A stretch of DNA of 35,110 nt from an uncultured Prevotellaceae bacterium (GCA_946410125.1 CAMJZF010000015.1:1-35110); one strand, 5' to 3'. Positions 24,908 to 33,645 are shown, numbered from the stretch's first letter. Translations and numbers: made by a program. Notes: generated by a model from the letters alone, not told the origin.

Positions 24908-26143
24908 TTACAAAGTAGAAGCCAACACCGCAAAATTAGAGCTATCCAACTGCTGTTTAGCATAGTCGGCAGTAAGCACAAAGGTTTTCTTTTTCATAGA
25001 TGGCAATGAGTACATTATATCCATCATAATTGTTTCGAATATAGATCGCAAGCCACGAGCACCAAGTTTATACTCAACGGCCTTGTCAACAATAAAGTCA
25101 AGAGCCTCGTCGGCAATGGTGAACTTTATGCCGTCCATCGCCATGAGTTTCTGATATTGCCTTACTATGGCATTCTTAGGCTCGACGAGAATGCGGCGCA
25201 AAGCCTCTCTGTCGAGTGGCTCAAGGTTGGTGATTACCGGCAATCGTCCAATAATCTCAGGTATCAAGCCATAAGAACGCAAGTCTTGTGGTGCCACATA
25301 GTGCAAGAGTTTGTCCCGGTCGGCTTTCGAAACATGATTCCCGGCACCATATCCCACAACATGAGTGTTGAGACGCAACGCAATTTTGCGTTCAATGCCC
25401 TCAAAAGCCCCTCCACAAATAAACAATATGTTCTTGGTATCGACCGGAATCATCTTTTGCTCAGGGTGCTTGCGGCCTCCTTGAGGCGGCACATTAACCA
25501 CCGATCCTTCAAGCAACTTAAGCAATCCCTGCTGCACACCTTCACCACTGACGTCACGAGTGATTGACGGATTGTCGCTCTTGCGTGCAATCTTGTCAAT
25601 CTCATCGATAAAGACAATGCCCCGCTCGGCTTCCTTGACATTATAGTCACACGCCTGTAGCAGCCTGACAAGAAGGCTCTCAATATCCTCGCCCACATAT
25701 CCAGCCTCGGTAAGCACCGTTGCATCGACAATGGCAAAAGGCACCTTGAGCAACTTAGCAATAGTCTTGGCCAACAAGGTCTTGCCTGTACCAGTTGGTC
25801 CCACAATGATAATGTTAGATTTCTCGATATCTACATCATCTTTATCCTGTGATAGACGTTTGTAGTGATTATAGACCGCAACCGACAGATATTTCTTGGC
25901 ACTCTCCTGCCCTATCACGTACTGGTCGAGATATTCCTTTATCTCGGCAGGCTTGGGCAAGCTTTTGAAGTCCAAGTCACTCAACAAGGTGTCTCCCACC
26001 TTATTCAAGTATTCCTTAGCAATTTCATTGGCTTTCTCGGCACATTCATTGCAGATGAACCCGTTAATACCCGGAATTAACAGTTCCACCTCATTTTGAG
26101 TGCGACCGCAAAAGTCACAGCGCATCAATTCTCTTTTAGCCAT
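24908..26143 (-). CDS. clpX: ATP-dependent protease ATP-binding subunit ClpX
   Basis: A 411-residue ClpX unfoldase. The N-terminal zinc-binding domain has C9, C12, C31 and C34. The AAA+ domain has Walker A GPTGTGKT (Lys 121), Walker [12 protein letters not shown], the GYVGEDIE pore loop and sensor 2 [10 protein letters not shown]. It recognises tagged substrates, unfolds them and feeds them to ClpP. The gene starts 9 nt after the clpP stop, a classic clpP-clpX operon. Length and all key motifs are normal. Confidence 0.98.
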   Translation of the reverse strand: MAKRELMRCDFCGRTQNEVELLIPGINGFICNECAEKANEIAKEYLNKVGDTLLSDLDFKSLPKPAEIKEYLDQYVIGQESAKKYLSVAVYNHYKRLSQDKDDVDIEKSNIIIVGPTGTGKTLLAKTIAKLLKVPFAIVDATVLTEAGYVGEDIESLLVRLLQACDYNVKEAERGIVFIDEIDKIARKSDNPSITRDVSGEGVQQGLLKLLEGSVVNVPPQGGRKHPEQKMIPVDTKNILFICGGAFEGIERKIALRLNTHVVGYGAGNHVSKADRDKLLHYVAPQDLRSYGLIPEIIGRLPVITNLEPLDREALRRILVEPKNAIVRQYQKLMAMDGIKFTIADEALDFIVDKAVEYKLGARGLRSIFETIMMDIMYSLPSMKKKTFVLTADYAKQQLDSSNFAVLASTL

Positions 26144-26152
26144 ATCTGAAAT

Positions 26153-26833
26153 TTATTTCGACTTTTCGAGAACCTTGTCAATCATGCCATAGTCGAGAGC
26201 TTCCTTAGATGTCATCCAGTAGTCACGGTCGCTATCGGCATAAACCTTGTCGTAAGGCTGTCCCGAATGAGTCGAGATGATATTATATAGTTCCTCCTTG
26301 AGCTTTTGTATCTCGCGTGCTGTGATTTCGATATCGGAAGCCTGACCCTGAATGCCGCCCATGGGCTGGTGAATCATCACCCGTGAATGCTTGAGAGCAT
26401 AACGTTTACCCTTTTGGCCAGCAACGAGAAGAACCGCTGCCATCGAAGCCGCCATACCAGTGCAAATTGTTGTGACATCACTCTGTATATACTGCATGGT
26501 GTCGTAGATGCCAAGCCCTGCATAGACCGAGCCTCCGGGAGAATTGATATATATTGAAACGTCCTTTCCCGGGTCGGCGCTATCGAGGTAAAGCAACTGT
26601 GCCTGAATAACATTAGCTGTGTAGTCATCAATTTGGGTTCCCAAGAAAATAATGCGATCCATCATCAATCGAGAGAAGACATCCATTTGAGCCACGTTAA
26701 GCTTGCGTTCCTCGATGATAGTGGGAGATATATAGCTACTCTCAATCATTGCCTGAGTAGTTTGATCAAAAGTTAAACCATTCATTCCCAAATGGTTTAC
26801 AGCAAAATTTCTAAAATCGTTTTTCATAATCAT
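26153..26833 (-). CDS. clpP: ATP-dependent Clp protease proteolytic subunit ClpP
   Basis: A 226-residue serine protease. The catalytic Ser is in GMAASMAAVLL (Ser 130) and the His is in MIHQPMGG (His 155), numbering from the first Met; the upstream segment IYINSPGGSVYAGLGIYDTM is conserved. It forms the tetradecameric barrel that degrades ClpX-delivered substrates. The first two Met codons are separated by one codon (MIM), so the start may be at 26833 or 26827. The 34-residue segment before the conserved core is longer than in mature E. coli ClpP and may be a removed propeptide. It has its own -7 element downstream of the tig terminator. Confidence 0.98.
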   Translation of the reverse strand: MIMKNDFRNFAVNHLGMNGLTFDQTTQAMIESSYISPTIIEERKLNVAQMDVFSRLMMDRIIFLGTQIDDYTANVIQAQLLYLDSADPGKDVSIYINSPGGSVYAGLGIYDTMQYIQSDVTTICTGMAASMAAVLLVAGQKGKRYALKHSRVMIHQPMGGIQGQASDIEITAREIQKLKEELYNIISTHSGQPYDKVYADSDRDYWMTSKEALDYGMIDKVLEKSK

Positions 26834-26858
26834 TATAATAAGATATTGTTTTTATGTT

Positions 26859-26866
26859 CAAAGATA
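26859..26866 (-). promoter_or_regulatory. Possible -7 element of clpP-clpX
   Basis: TATCTTTG on the minus strand, 25 nt before the clpP start, matches TAnnTTTG exactly and lies just after the tig terminator. No -33 TTTG is at the usual spacing. Confidence 0.55.
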
Positions 26867-26943
26867 GTAATTTTTTCTCAAACAGCCTAATTTTCAGCAT
26901 TTTTTTAAAAGATTTTATGGATAAAAGAAAGAAGTAAAGAAAG

Positions 26944-26976
26944 AAAAAGCTGAATTCACAAGGAATCCAGCTTTTT
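26944..26976. terminator. Terminator of tig
   Basis: AAAAAGCTG (26944-26952) pairs with CAGCTTTTT (26968-26976), extended by a four-pair inner stem after one mismatch. Read on the minus strand it ends in TTTTT. It separates tig from clpP. Confidence 0.88.
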
Positions 26977-26996
26977 CAAAAATTTATGAACAGAAT

Positions 26997-28349
26997 TTAT
27001 TTCTTCTCAAAGAGTTTGTTAAACTCCTCAACAGTAACGTTTTTCTCGTTTAGAGACACATTGTCGCGAATTGTGGCGAACACTTTGTCTTCAAATGCTC
27101 GACGATTAATCTCGGTAGCATAGTCCTTGTTTTGAAGCAGCTCATCGGTATAGCGGTCGAGTGTTTCGTCGGGCACATTGCCAATGCCATACTGAGCAAA
27201 CTGCTGAGCGGCATAGATGCGTGCCAGGCGCAGCTGGTCTTCCTTCTCAATCTTCACGTCGTAGTTCTTGGCGATTTTCTCCTTAATGAGTTGCCAAACT
27301 ATCTCTTCGCGAGTGCGTGGATATTCCTCCTCAATCTTAGCGGCATCGGCATCCTTATTTACCGACTCAAGATAACGCTTTAAGAACTCATCGGGCAACT
27401 CGAGTTCGCCCACTTTCTTCTTAAGAACGCTCTCGGCATCGATAGTGAAGCGATAATTACTGTCGTTCTTGAGCTGACCTGCAAGCATTTCCCTGATTTT
27501 TGCAAAATACTCCTCTTCGTTTTTAGCAACATCCTTGCCAAGTACCATGTCGAAGAGTTCCTGTCCCATCTCGGCATCCTTGTTAACGAGAATCTCGGTA
27601 ACCTTGAAAGTGAAGTTGCTCTTCACGTCGGCCTTATCCTTGTCAACAGCCAGCATGGCAGCGAGTTCGGTAATATTTCCGTTATAGGCATTGTAAGGAT
27701 TGAAAATTATTTCATCGTCAACCTTCAAGCCAACGAACTTCTCTTTTTCAATATCATCCTTGATATATTTGGGAGAAACGATGGTTTTTTCAACGTTGAT
27801 GCCACCCTCCTTGGGAGTGCCGTCCTCGTTGAGCTCAACCATAGAGCCACGCATCAAGGCATCCTCATTGGCCACATCGCCAGGGACTTGAGTCCCAAAA
27901 CGCTTTTTATATGCATTATTCTGGTTATCAACCATTTCCTGAGTCACCTCAATATTATAATAAGGCACCTTCACGCGCTTGTCAAGCTTAATTTCAAACT
28001 CTGGAGCAAAACCAAGGTCGAACTTAAAGTCAAAATTCTTCTCAGCTACCAAGTCAACTTTGGTGTCCTTGGACAGCATTGGCTCGCCCAGCAAGTCGAT
28101 ATTATTCTCGCGAATATAATTTGACAGCTCTCGGCTTACAATTTGGTCTACCACTTCGGCAGTGACTTGACCACCATAATATTTCTTAAGAAGTGCTGCA
28201 GGTACATGACCTGGACGGAAACCCTTGATTGGACGACGACGTCCCAGCTCCGACAACTGCTTCTTAACTTCGGCTTGATAATCCTCTTCAACTAATGATA
28301 CAGTAAGCACACCGCTCACGTTACCAGTCTTGTCTAATGTTACGTTCAT
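26997..28349 (-). CDS. tig: Trigger factor
   Basis: A 450-residue ribosome-associated chaperone. The ribosome-binding signature is intact (IKGFRPGHVPAALLKKYYG, residues about 39-57). The middle FKBP-type domain is recognisable by position but divergent (MVELNEDGTPKEGG; VDDEIIFNP), so isomerase activity is uncertain. A long helical substrate-cradling C-terminal domain follows. It binds nascent chains at the exit tunnel. The gene has its own good promoter and terminator but sits directly upstream of clpP-clpX, the arrangement also known from E. coli (tig-clpP-clpX). Confidence 0.95.
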   Translation of the reverse strand: MNVTLDKTGNVSGVLTVSLVEEDYQAEVKKQLSELGRRRPIKGFRPGHVPAALLKKYYGGQVTAEVVDQIVSRELSNYIRENNIDLLGEPMLSKDTKVDLVAEKNFDFKFDLGFAPEFEIKLDKRVKVPYYNIEVTQEMVDNQNNAYKKRFGTQVPGDVANEDALMRGSMVELNEDGTPKEGGINVEKTIVSPKYIKDDIEKEKFVGLKVDDEIIFNPYNAYNGNITELAAMLAVDKDKADVKSNFTFKVTEILVNKDAEMGQELFDMVLGKDVAKNEEEYFAKIREMLAGQLKNDSNYRFTIDAESVLKKKVGELELPDEFLKRYLESVNKDADAAKIEEEYPRTREEIVWQLIKEKIAKNYDVKIEKEDQLRLARIYAAQQFAQYGIGNVPDETLDRYTDELLQNKDYATEINRRAFEDKVFATIRDNVSLNEKNVTVEEFNKLFEKK

Positions 28350-28409
28350 TTCTCTGTTTTAAAATCTTATATTTGCTATTATTTTTTGTATGATTTCGTT
28401 TTGAACGTG

Positions 28410-28440
28410 CAAAATTACTGCAAGTTGAGTGAAATACAAA
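28410..28440 (-). promoter_or_regulatory. Bacteroidota promoter of tig
   Basis: On the minus strand TTTG (28440-28437), a 19-nt spacer and TAATTTTG (28417-28410) match the consensus, 60 nt before the tig ATG. Confidence 0.8.
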
Positions 28441-28499
28441 ATGAAATGCAAAGTTTTTCATTTTTATTTCAGAAACATAGCCTAAATTACCTTAAATTT

Positions 28500-28675
28500 T
28501 GAATTAAAGGGAGTAAAGGAGTCAAAGGAATTAAAGGACTCACCTTGGCTCGCATGTCACTTCTACTCGCAACTTGAATCACATGAATCAATAGGAATAG
28601 CTATGAATAACTATGAATGGCTCTGAATAAGTACTCGAATGAATCAGATGAATCAGATGAATCAGATGAATCACT
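28500..28675. repeat. Simple-repeat spacer between dnaK and tig
   Basis: The 394-bp gap between dnaK and tig (28350-28743) holds no gene. From about 28505 it carries imperfect AAAGGAGT / AAAGGAAT units, then a run of degenerate ATGAAT-containing units, ending in a clean tandem array of the 9-mer GAATCAGAT (three full copies and a partial one, about 28641-28671). The rest is the tig promoter and the dnaK terminator. Confidence 0.85.
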
Positions 28676-28683
28676 TGCACTTC

Positions 28684-28722
28684 AAAACAAGAGTCCCATG
28701 GCAGGGAAGTGTCATGGGGCTC
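28684..28722 (-). terminator. Probable terminator of dnaK
   Basis: A 10-bp stem with one mismatch (28691-28700 with 28713-28722) is followed on the minus strand by TTGTTTT. It begins 21 nt after the dnaK stop. Confidence 0.75.
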
Positions 28723-28743
28723 AAATGTATTTATAAAATAGAA

Positions 28744-30687
28744 TTATACTTCTTCGTAAGGCACGTCTTGTGCGCCATCATTTCCTTGGTTGCCACCTTG
28801 ATTTCCAGCACCTGGGTTAGCACCACCAAATCCGGCAGCTCCTGGGTTGAAGCCTGCTCCTGGCTGAGGTCCACCCTGTGCACCGCCCGCTTGGTTGTAC
28901 ATCTGCTGCGAAGCCTCATGGAAGACAGTCTCAAGTTCCTTAGTAGCCACATCAATAGCATCAATATCCTGATTCTTGTGAGCTTCCTTGAGTTTGCCCA
29001 GAGCAGTCTCAATCTGGCTCTTCTTGTCGGCAGGAAGCTTGTCACCGAGGTCCTTGAGGCTCTTCTCGGTTTGGAAAATCATAGCGTCGGCCTGATTAAT
29101 CTTGTCGATGCGCTCCTTTTCCTTAGCATCGGCAGCGGCGTTGGCACTTGCCTCGTCTTTCATGCGTTGAATCTCGGCATCGCTCAAACCACTTGAAGCC
29201 TCGATGCGTATGCTCTGTTCCTTACCGGTGGCTTTATCTTTGGCGCTAACGTTCATGATACCATTGGCATCAACCTCAAATGTAACCTCAATCTGTGGCA
29301 CACCACGTGGTGCAGGAGCAATACCGTCGAGGTGGAACATACCCAGAGTCTTGCAATCGCGAGCCATTGGGCGCTCGCCCTGCAGCACGTGAATCTCCAC
29401 GCTGGGCTGATTGTCGGCAGCAGTCGAGAACACCTGGCTCTTGCGAGTTGGGATTGTTGTGTTAGCATCGATAAGCTTAGTCATCACACCACCCAAAGTC
29501 TCAATACCTACACTCAGAGGCACAACGTCGAGCAGAAGCACATCCTTCACATCACCACTTAGCACACCACCCTGAATTGCGGCCCCCACGGCAACAACCT
29601 CATCGGGATTAACGCCCTTAGAAGGAGCTTTACCAAAGAAACGCTCTACAATCTGCTGGATGGCAGGAATACGAGTAGATCCACCCACGAGGATTACCTC
29701 ATTAATGTCGCTTGGAGTGAGGTTAGCATCACGGAGAGCCTGCTCACATGGCTTTATAGTGGCCTGAATAAGGTCGTCGCAAAGCTGTTCAAACTTAGCA
29801 CGGCTCAAAGTCTTAACCAAGTGCTTAGGAATTCCGTTAACTGGCATAATGTAAGGCAAGTTAATCTCGGTACTCATTGAGCTTGAGAGCTCAATCTTAG
29901 CCTTCTCGGCAGCCTCTTTCAAGCGCTGCAATGCCATTGGGTCCTTGCGAAGGTCAATGCCTTCATCGTTTTGGAACTCCTGTGCCAGCCAGTTGATAAT
30001 GCGCTGGTCGAAGTCATCACCACCAAGGTGAGTGTCGCCATTGGTTGACTTAACCTCAAACACGCCATCGCCAAGTTCAAGGATAGAAATATCAAATGTG
30101 CCACCACCAAGGTCAAACACAGCGATGCGCTTGTCGCTCTGATCCTTATCAAGACCGTAAGCAAGAGCTGCAGCAGTTGGTTCATTCACAATGCGCTGCA
30201 CCTTCAAGCCAGCAATCTCACCGGCTTCTTTAGTAGCCTTGCGCTGCGAGTCGTTGAAGTAAGCCGGCACTGTGATAACAGCATCGGTAACTGTAGTTCC
30301 AAGATAGTCCTCGGCAGTCTTCTTCATCTTTTGCAGAATCATTGCCGAAATTTCTTGTGGAGTGTACTGACGACCGTCAATCTCAACACGAGGCTGATTG
30401 TTGCCGTTGTTCACCACCTTATAAGGAACACGCTCAGTCTCTTTTAAAGTTTGATCATAGGTCTCACCCATGAAACGCTTGATACTATAGACTGTGCGAG
30501 TTGGGTTGGTGATAGCCTGGCGTTTAGCCGGGTCACCTACTTTTCTTTCACCGCCGTCAACAAAAGCCACCACGCTTGGAGTGGTGTTGCGGCCTTCACT
30601 GTTAGGGATAACAACCGGATTCTTACCTTCGAGAACCGAAACGCAAGAGTTGGTAGTTCCTAAATCAATACCAATAATTTTTCCCAT
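28744..30687 (-). CDS. dnaK: Molecular chaperone DnaK (Hsp70)
   Basis: A 647-residue Hsp70. The nucleotide-binding domain starts [15 protein letters not shown] and has the phosphate-2 signature [13 protein letters not shown] and the [14 protein letters not shown] signature. The linker [19 protein letters not shown] leads into the substrate-binding beta domain and helical lid. The tail (about 595-647) is Gly/Gln/Asn/Ala-rich and ends DVPYEEV, a normal bacterial EEV-type end. It folds and protects cytosolic proteins with DnaJ and GrpE, neither of which is adjacent here. The gene is monocistronic. Upstream a sigma-54-like site is seen rather than a clear TAnnTTTG promoter, and no CIRCE element is present. 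Confidence 0.98.
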   Translation of the reverse strand: MGKIIGIDLGTTNSCVSVLEGKNPVVIPNSEGRNTTPSVVAFVDGGERKVGDPAKRQAITNPTRTVYSIKRFMGETYDQTLKETERVPYKVVNNGNNQPRVEIDGRQYTPQEISAMILQKMKKTAEDYLGTTVTDAVITVPAYFNDSQRKATKEAGEIAGLKVQRIVNEPTAAALAYGLDKDQSDKRIAVFDLGGGTFDISILELGDGVFEVKSTNGDTHLGGDDFDQRIINWLAQEFQNDEGIDLRKDPMALQRLKEAAEKAKIELSSSMSTEINLPYIMPVNGIPKHLVKTLSRAKFEQLCDDLIQATIKPCEQALRDANLTPSDINEVILVGGSTRIPAIQQIVERFFGKAPSKGVNPDEVVAVGAAIQGGVLSGDVKDVLLLDVVPLSVGIETLGGVMTKLIDANTTIPTRKSQVFSTAADNQPSVEIHVLQGERPMARDCKTLGMFHLDGIAPAPRGVPQIEVTFEVDANGIMNVSAKDKATGKEQSIRIEASSGLSDAEIQRMKDEASANAAADAKEKERIDKINQADAMIFQTEKSLKDLGDKLPADKKSQIETALGKLKEAHKNQDIDAIDVATKELETVFHEASQQMYNQAGGAQGGPQPGAGFNPGAAGFGGANPGAGNQGGNQGNDGAQDVPYEEV

Positions 30688-30756
30688 AATTGTATATTTT
30701 TTTGTTTATAATTCTTGTTATTCCACGCATTAAACGTTTTGTCACCTCGCTAAATA

Positions 30757-30771
30757 ACAAATATCGTGCCA
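30757..30771 (-). promoter_or_regulatory. Sigma-54-like (-24/-12) promoter upstream of dnaK
   Basis: On the minus strand TGGCACG-ATAT-TTGT (30771-30757) matches the RpoN consensus TGGCACG-N4-TTGC at every fixed base but the last. The GG to G(C/T) spacing of 10 nt is exact. A start about 12 nt downstream would give a leader of about 58 nt. The overlapping GATATTTG is one base from a housekeeping -7 element, but it has no -33 partner. Confidence 0.5.
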
Positions 30772-30791
30772 AAAATGCGATTAAGCGAGAC

Positions 30792-30830
30792 AATGCTGAG
30801 CTTGCTCGATTTTTTGCGAGCGTGAGCATT
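30792..30830. other. Imperfect hairpin upstream of dnaK
   Basis: AATGCT (30792-30797) pairs with AGCATT (30825-30830), and GCTCG (30804-30808) with CGAGC (30817-30821), around an asymmetric internal loop. Its A/T loop and position upstream of the putative promoter suggest a remnant terminator or a protein-binding site. Confidence 0.45.
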
Positions 30831-30986
30831 TCATCAAAACTATTTACTGACAATTATGGAAAAAAATCATTCTTAAAGAGTGACAAAACCTGCCACCATG
30901 TCACGTTTCAATGTTTACGAGCCATTTCAAAATAGAGTGGTGTCTGTGTGGCTGCAACTTCTGTTTCAACTTCTGTTGCGCAGAGA

Positions 30987-31280
30987 GTGTTGCAAAACAC
31001 TAAATACACTAAGAATGACAATTTAGGCACAGAAATGTAGCCTACTTAAGTTCCTCTTCGAGACACAAGCATAAGTCGCTGTTTACCACCAAGCTGCGAA
31101 CCCCGTTGGGGTTCTTGCATGGTGTTACTAATGATTAGGCTCAATGTTGGGTCGAGTTCAAATGCCCTTCGGGCACCGCCCACCGCACTTCGTGCGACTA
31201 TGGCTTTTGAATCTCCCCGAGCACTTCGTGGTTCGAGCCTTTTTACATCTTCGAGGTTCTAACCTGGAGTTTTGCAACAC
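30987..31280. repeat. Hairpin-rich intergenic element bounded by 12-nt inverted repeats
   Basis: GTGTTGCAAAAC (30987-30998) is the exact reverse complement of GTTTTGCAACAC (31269-31280). Between them lie compact hairpins: GAACCCC-GTT-GGGGTTC (31098-31114), GCCC-TTC-GGGC (31164-31174), CGCAC-TTC-GTGCG (31184-31196) and a weaker CAC-TTC-GTG (31222-31230). There is no transposase frame. It resembles a non-autonomous or REP-like dispersed element. Confidence 0.5.
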
Positions 31281-31451
31281 CCTCAATGCCTGTAACCCAA
31301 TATGTTTCATGGAAATTCATTTTCAACTTAATTCCGCCAACGGGTATCTATATTCTGATTTTTTTGGCACATCATTATTTCTTATTCTCTTCACTCCCGT
31401 TTTTTCACAAAGATTATACATTGATTACACATTATCTAAATAAAAAATTTG

Positions 31452-31459
31452 TACCTTTG
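31452..31459 (+). promoter_or_regulatory. Bacteroidota -7 element upstream of mce
   Basis: TACCTTTG matches TAnnTTTG, 61 nt before the mce ATG, and is identical to the element before pnp. A -33 TTTG at the usual distance is not seen. Confidence 0.6.
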
Positions 31460-31520
31460 CACGTATTTTTGAGAAAAATCAAATAATATATTAATATAAA
31501 CTTTTTACTAACAATCAATT

Positions 31521-31940
31521 ATGGACATTTCACACATTGAACACGTTGGTATAGCAGTCACAAGCCTTGACGAGGCTATACCTTTCTATGAGAAATTTCT
31601 CGGTTTCAAATGCTTTGCTATCGAGGAGGTTGAGGATCAGCACGTAAGAACCGCTTTCTTCAAAGTGGGTCAAACCAAGATTGAGCTTCTTGAGGCCACC
31701 AGCCCCGACAGCGCAATCGCCAAGTTCATCGAGAAGAACGGTGGCCGTGGCGGCATCCAGCACATTGCCTTCTGCGTACAGGACGGCGTTGCCAACGCAC
31801 TTCAAGAGATTCAGGACAAGGACGGCCGTGTTCTTGACAAGACTCCCCGCAAGGGCGCCGAGGGCCTGAACATCGCCTTCGTTCATCCCAAGACCTCGGC
31901 CGGTGCACTGGTAGAGCTCTGCGAAGACCCAAACAAATAA
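31521..31940 (+). CDS. mce: Methylmalonyl-CoA epimerase
   Basis: A 139-residue VOC-superfamily protein. The metal-ligand positions are visible in the paired beta-alpha-beta-beta-beta modules: IEHVGIAV, VGQTKIELLE, GGIQHIAFCV and GALVELCE. It interconverts (R)- and (S)-methylmalonyl-CoA, supplying the S form to the decarboxylase from the B12-dependent mutase. Its place 91 nt before mmdA, with no terminator between, confirms the pathway call. No mutase gene is in the window. Confidence 0.95.
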   Translation: MDISHIEHVGIAVTSLDEAIPFYEKFLGFKCFAIEEVEDQHVRTAFFKVGQTKIELLEATSPDSAIAKFIEKNGGRGGIQHIAFCVQDGVANALQEIQDKDGRVLDKTPRKGAEGLNIAFVHPKTSAGALVELCEDPNK

Positions 31941-32031
31941 GAGAGTTTTTTAGTTCTTAGTTTTTAGTTTTTAAACTATTGAATAGAGCGGAACTATCAA
32001 AGACGAAACAAACACTACAATTGAAATAAAA

Positions 32032-33645
32032 ATGAGTAAACAACTCGAAAAAATTCAACAACTCATTGACATGCGCGCAAAGGCACGCATAGGCGGTGGC
32101 GAGAAAGCTATTGCCAAACAGCATGAGAAGGGCAAATACACAGCCCGCGAGAGAATCAATATGCTCCTTGACCCAGGCAGCTTTGAGGAACTTGACATGT
32201 TTGTGACTCACCGTTGCACAAACTTTGGTCAGGAGAAGAAGTCGTTCCTTGGCGACGGCGTGGTAACCGGCTACGGAACTGTTGAGGGCCGATTAGTATA
32301 TGTCTTTGCCCAAGACTTTACCGTGATTGGCGGTTCGCTTGGCGAGGCCATGGCCTGGAAGATGTGCAAGGTTATGGACCTTGCCATGAAGCAGGGAGCC
32401 CCCATCATTGGTCTTAACGACTCGGGCGGTGCCCGCATTCCCGAAGGCATCAACGCACTTGCCGGCTATGCTGAGATTTTCCAGCGCAACATTGATGCCA
32501 GTGGTGTAGTGCCACAAATTTCGGCAATCTTAGGTCCCTGTGCCGGTGGTGCCGTTTATTCACCCGCATTGACCGACTTCACCCTTATGGCCAAAGGAAC
32601 TTCGTTCATGTTCCTTACCGGTCCTGCCGTTGTCAAGACCGTTACCGGCGAGAACGTTACCCAGGAGCAATTAGGTGGCGCTCAGGTACACGCTCAGAAG
32701 AGCGGTGTGACCCACTTCGCCTACGACACCGAGGAAGAAGTTATCGAGACCATCAAGCGCCTGTTGAGCTACATGCCAAGCAACAATATGGAAGAGGCTC
32801 CTCGCCGCGAGTGCAACGACCCCGTTGACCGCGTTGAAGATGCTCTCAACAGCATAATTCCAGAGAGTGCCAACGATCCTTACGACATGTATGAGGTGAT
32901 TGGTGCCATCGTTGATAATGGAGAGTTCCTTGAGGTTCACAAAGACTTTGCCAAGAACATCATCGTGGGCTTTGCACGCTTCAACGGTCAGTCGGTGGGT
33001 GTTGTTGCCAATCAGCCACAGTACATGGCTGGCGTGCTCGACGTGAACGCTTCGAAGAAAGGCGGACGCTTCGTTCGCTTCTGCGACGCATTCAACATTC
33101 CACTGGTAACCCTCGTTGACGTTCCCGGATTCCTTCCCGGCACAGGCCAAGAGTATAATGCCGTTATCCTTAACGGTGCCAAGTTGCTCTACGCCTACGG
33201 CGAGGCTACAGTGCCCAAGGTTACCGTTACCCTGCGCAAGAGCTACGGTGGCAGTCACATCGTGATGAGCTGCAAGCAGCTGCGTGGCGACATGAACTAT
33301 GCTTGGCCAAGCGCCGAGATTGCCGTGATGGGTGCCGCCGGTGCCGCCGGCATTCTCTATGCCAAGGACATGAAGGCTGCCAAGACCGCCGCTGCCGAGG
33401 CCAAAGAAGCTGGCGACGAGGCTAAGGCCGCTCAAATCATGGAGGAGAACAAGAAGTTCATCGAGGAGAAAGAGCAAGAGTACAACGACCTCTTCTGCAC
33501 TCCATTCAACGCTGCCAAGTATGGCTACATCGATGACGTTATTGAGCCTCGCAACACCCGCTTCCGCGTGATTCGTGCCCTGGAGCAACTGCGCACCAAG
33601 AAGTACAACAACCCCGCCAAGAAGCATGGCAATATTCCATTGTAA
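32032..33645 (+). CDS. mmdA: Methylmalonyl-CoA decarboxylase alpha subunit (carboxyltransferase)
   Basis: A 537-residue acyl-CoA carboxyltransferase of the PccB/MmdA family with two crotonase-like halves. Conserved blocks include GGEKAIAKQHEKGKYTARER, LNDSGGARIPEGI, GPCAGGAVYSPAL and VDVPGFLPGTGQEY. It transfers the carboxyl group of methylmalonyl-CoA to biotin on the carrier subunit. Neighbours (epimerase before, OadG-like and biotin carrier after) favour the sodium-pumping decarboxylase over propionyl-CoA carboxylase. Near the C-terminus (about residues 445-485) there is a longer Ala/Lys/Glu-rich, probably helical segment than in the PccB proteins I remember. Confidence 0.94.
   Translation: MSKQLEKIQQLIDMRAKARIGGGEKAIAKQHEKGKYTARERINMLLDPGSFEELDMFVTHRCTNFGQEKKSFLGDGVVTGYGTVEGRLVYVFAQDFTVIGGSLGEAMAWKMCKVMDLAMKQGAPIIGLNDSGGARIPEGINALAGYAEIFQRNIDASGVVPQISAILGPCAGGAVYSPALTDFTLMAKGTSFMFLTGPAVVKTVTGENVTQEQLGGAQVHAQKSGVTHFAYDTEEEVIETIKRLLSYMPSNNMEEAPRRECNDPVDRVEDALNSIIPESANDPYDMYEVIGAIVDNGEFLEVHKDFAKNIIVGFARFNGQSVGVVANQPQYMAGVLDVNASKKGGRFVRFCDAFNIPLVTLVDVPGFLPGTGQEYNAVILNGAKLLYAYGEATVPKVTVTLRKSYGGSHIVMSCKQLRGDMNYAWPSAEIAVMGAAGAAGILYAKDMKAAKTAAAEAKEAGDEAKAAQIMEENKKFIEEKEQEYNDLFCTPFNAAKYGYIDDVIEPRNTRFRVIRALEQLRTKKYNNPAKKHGNIPL

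Larger units (their letters stand above)
30688..31520. other. 833-bp gene-free region between divergent dnaK and mce
   Basis: Short open frames here look spurious: they overlap promoters or hairpins and carry no recognisable domain. From left to right the region holds the dnaK leader, a sigma-54-like site (30757-30771), an imperfect hairpin (30792-30830), a hairpin-rich segment bounded by 12-nt inverted repeats (30987-31280), AT-rich sequence and the mce -7 element (31452-31459). Confidence 0.7.

Noticed and set aside
28639-28680. GAATCAGAT repeats as a CRISPR array
   Set aside because: The units are 9 nt and directly adjacent, with no spacers, so this is a simple tandem repeat.
30690-30935. 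81-codon plus-strand open frame upstream of dnaK
   Set aside because: It begins within the dnaK leader and spans the putative sigma-54 site and hairpin; the composition is not protein-like and no domain is seen.
31355-31375. TTGGCACATCAT before mce as a second sigma-54 site
   Set aside because: The -24 part TGGCAC fits, but the -12 part is TATT instead of TTGC, and a perfect TAnnTTTG element lies closer to mce.
31144-31486. Two plus-strand open frames (99 and 66 codons) upstream of mce
   Set aside because: The first is read through the hairpin segment, where the palindromes give its odd composition. The second overlaps the mce -7 element. Neither has a domain.
32671-33627. 318-codon open frame on the minus strand opposite mmdA
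   Set aside because: It lies wholly within the conserved carboxyltransferase gene, is rich in V/L/H as expected for an antisense frame, and has no domain.
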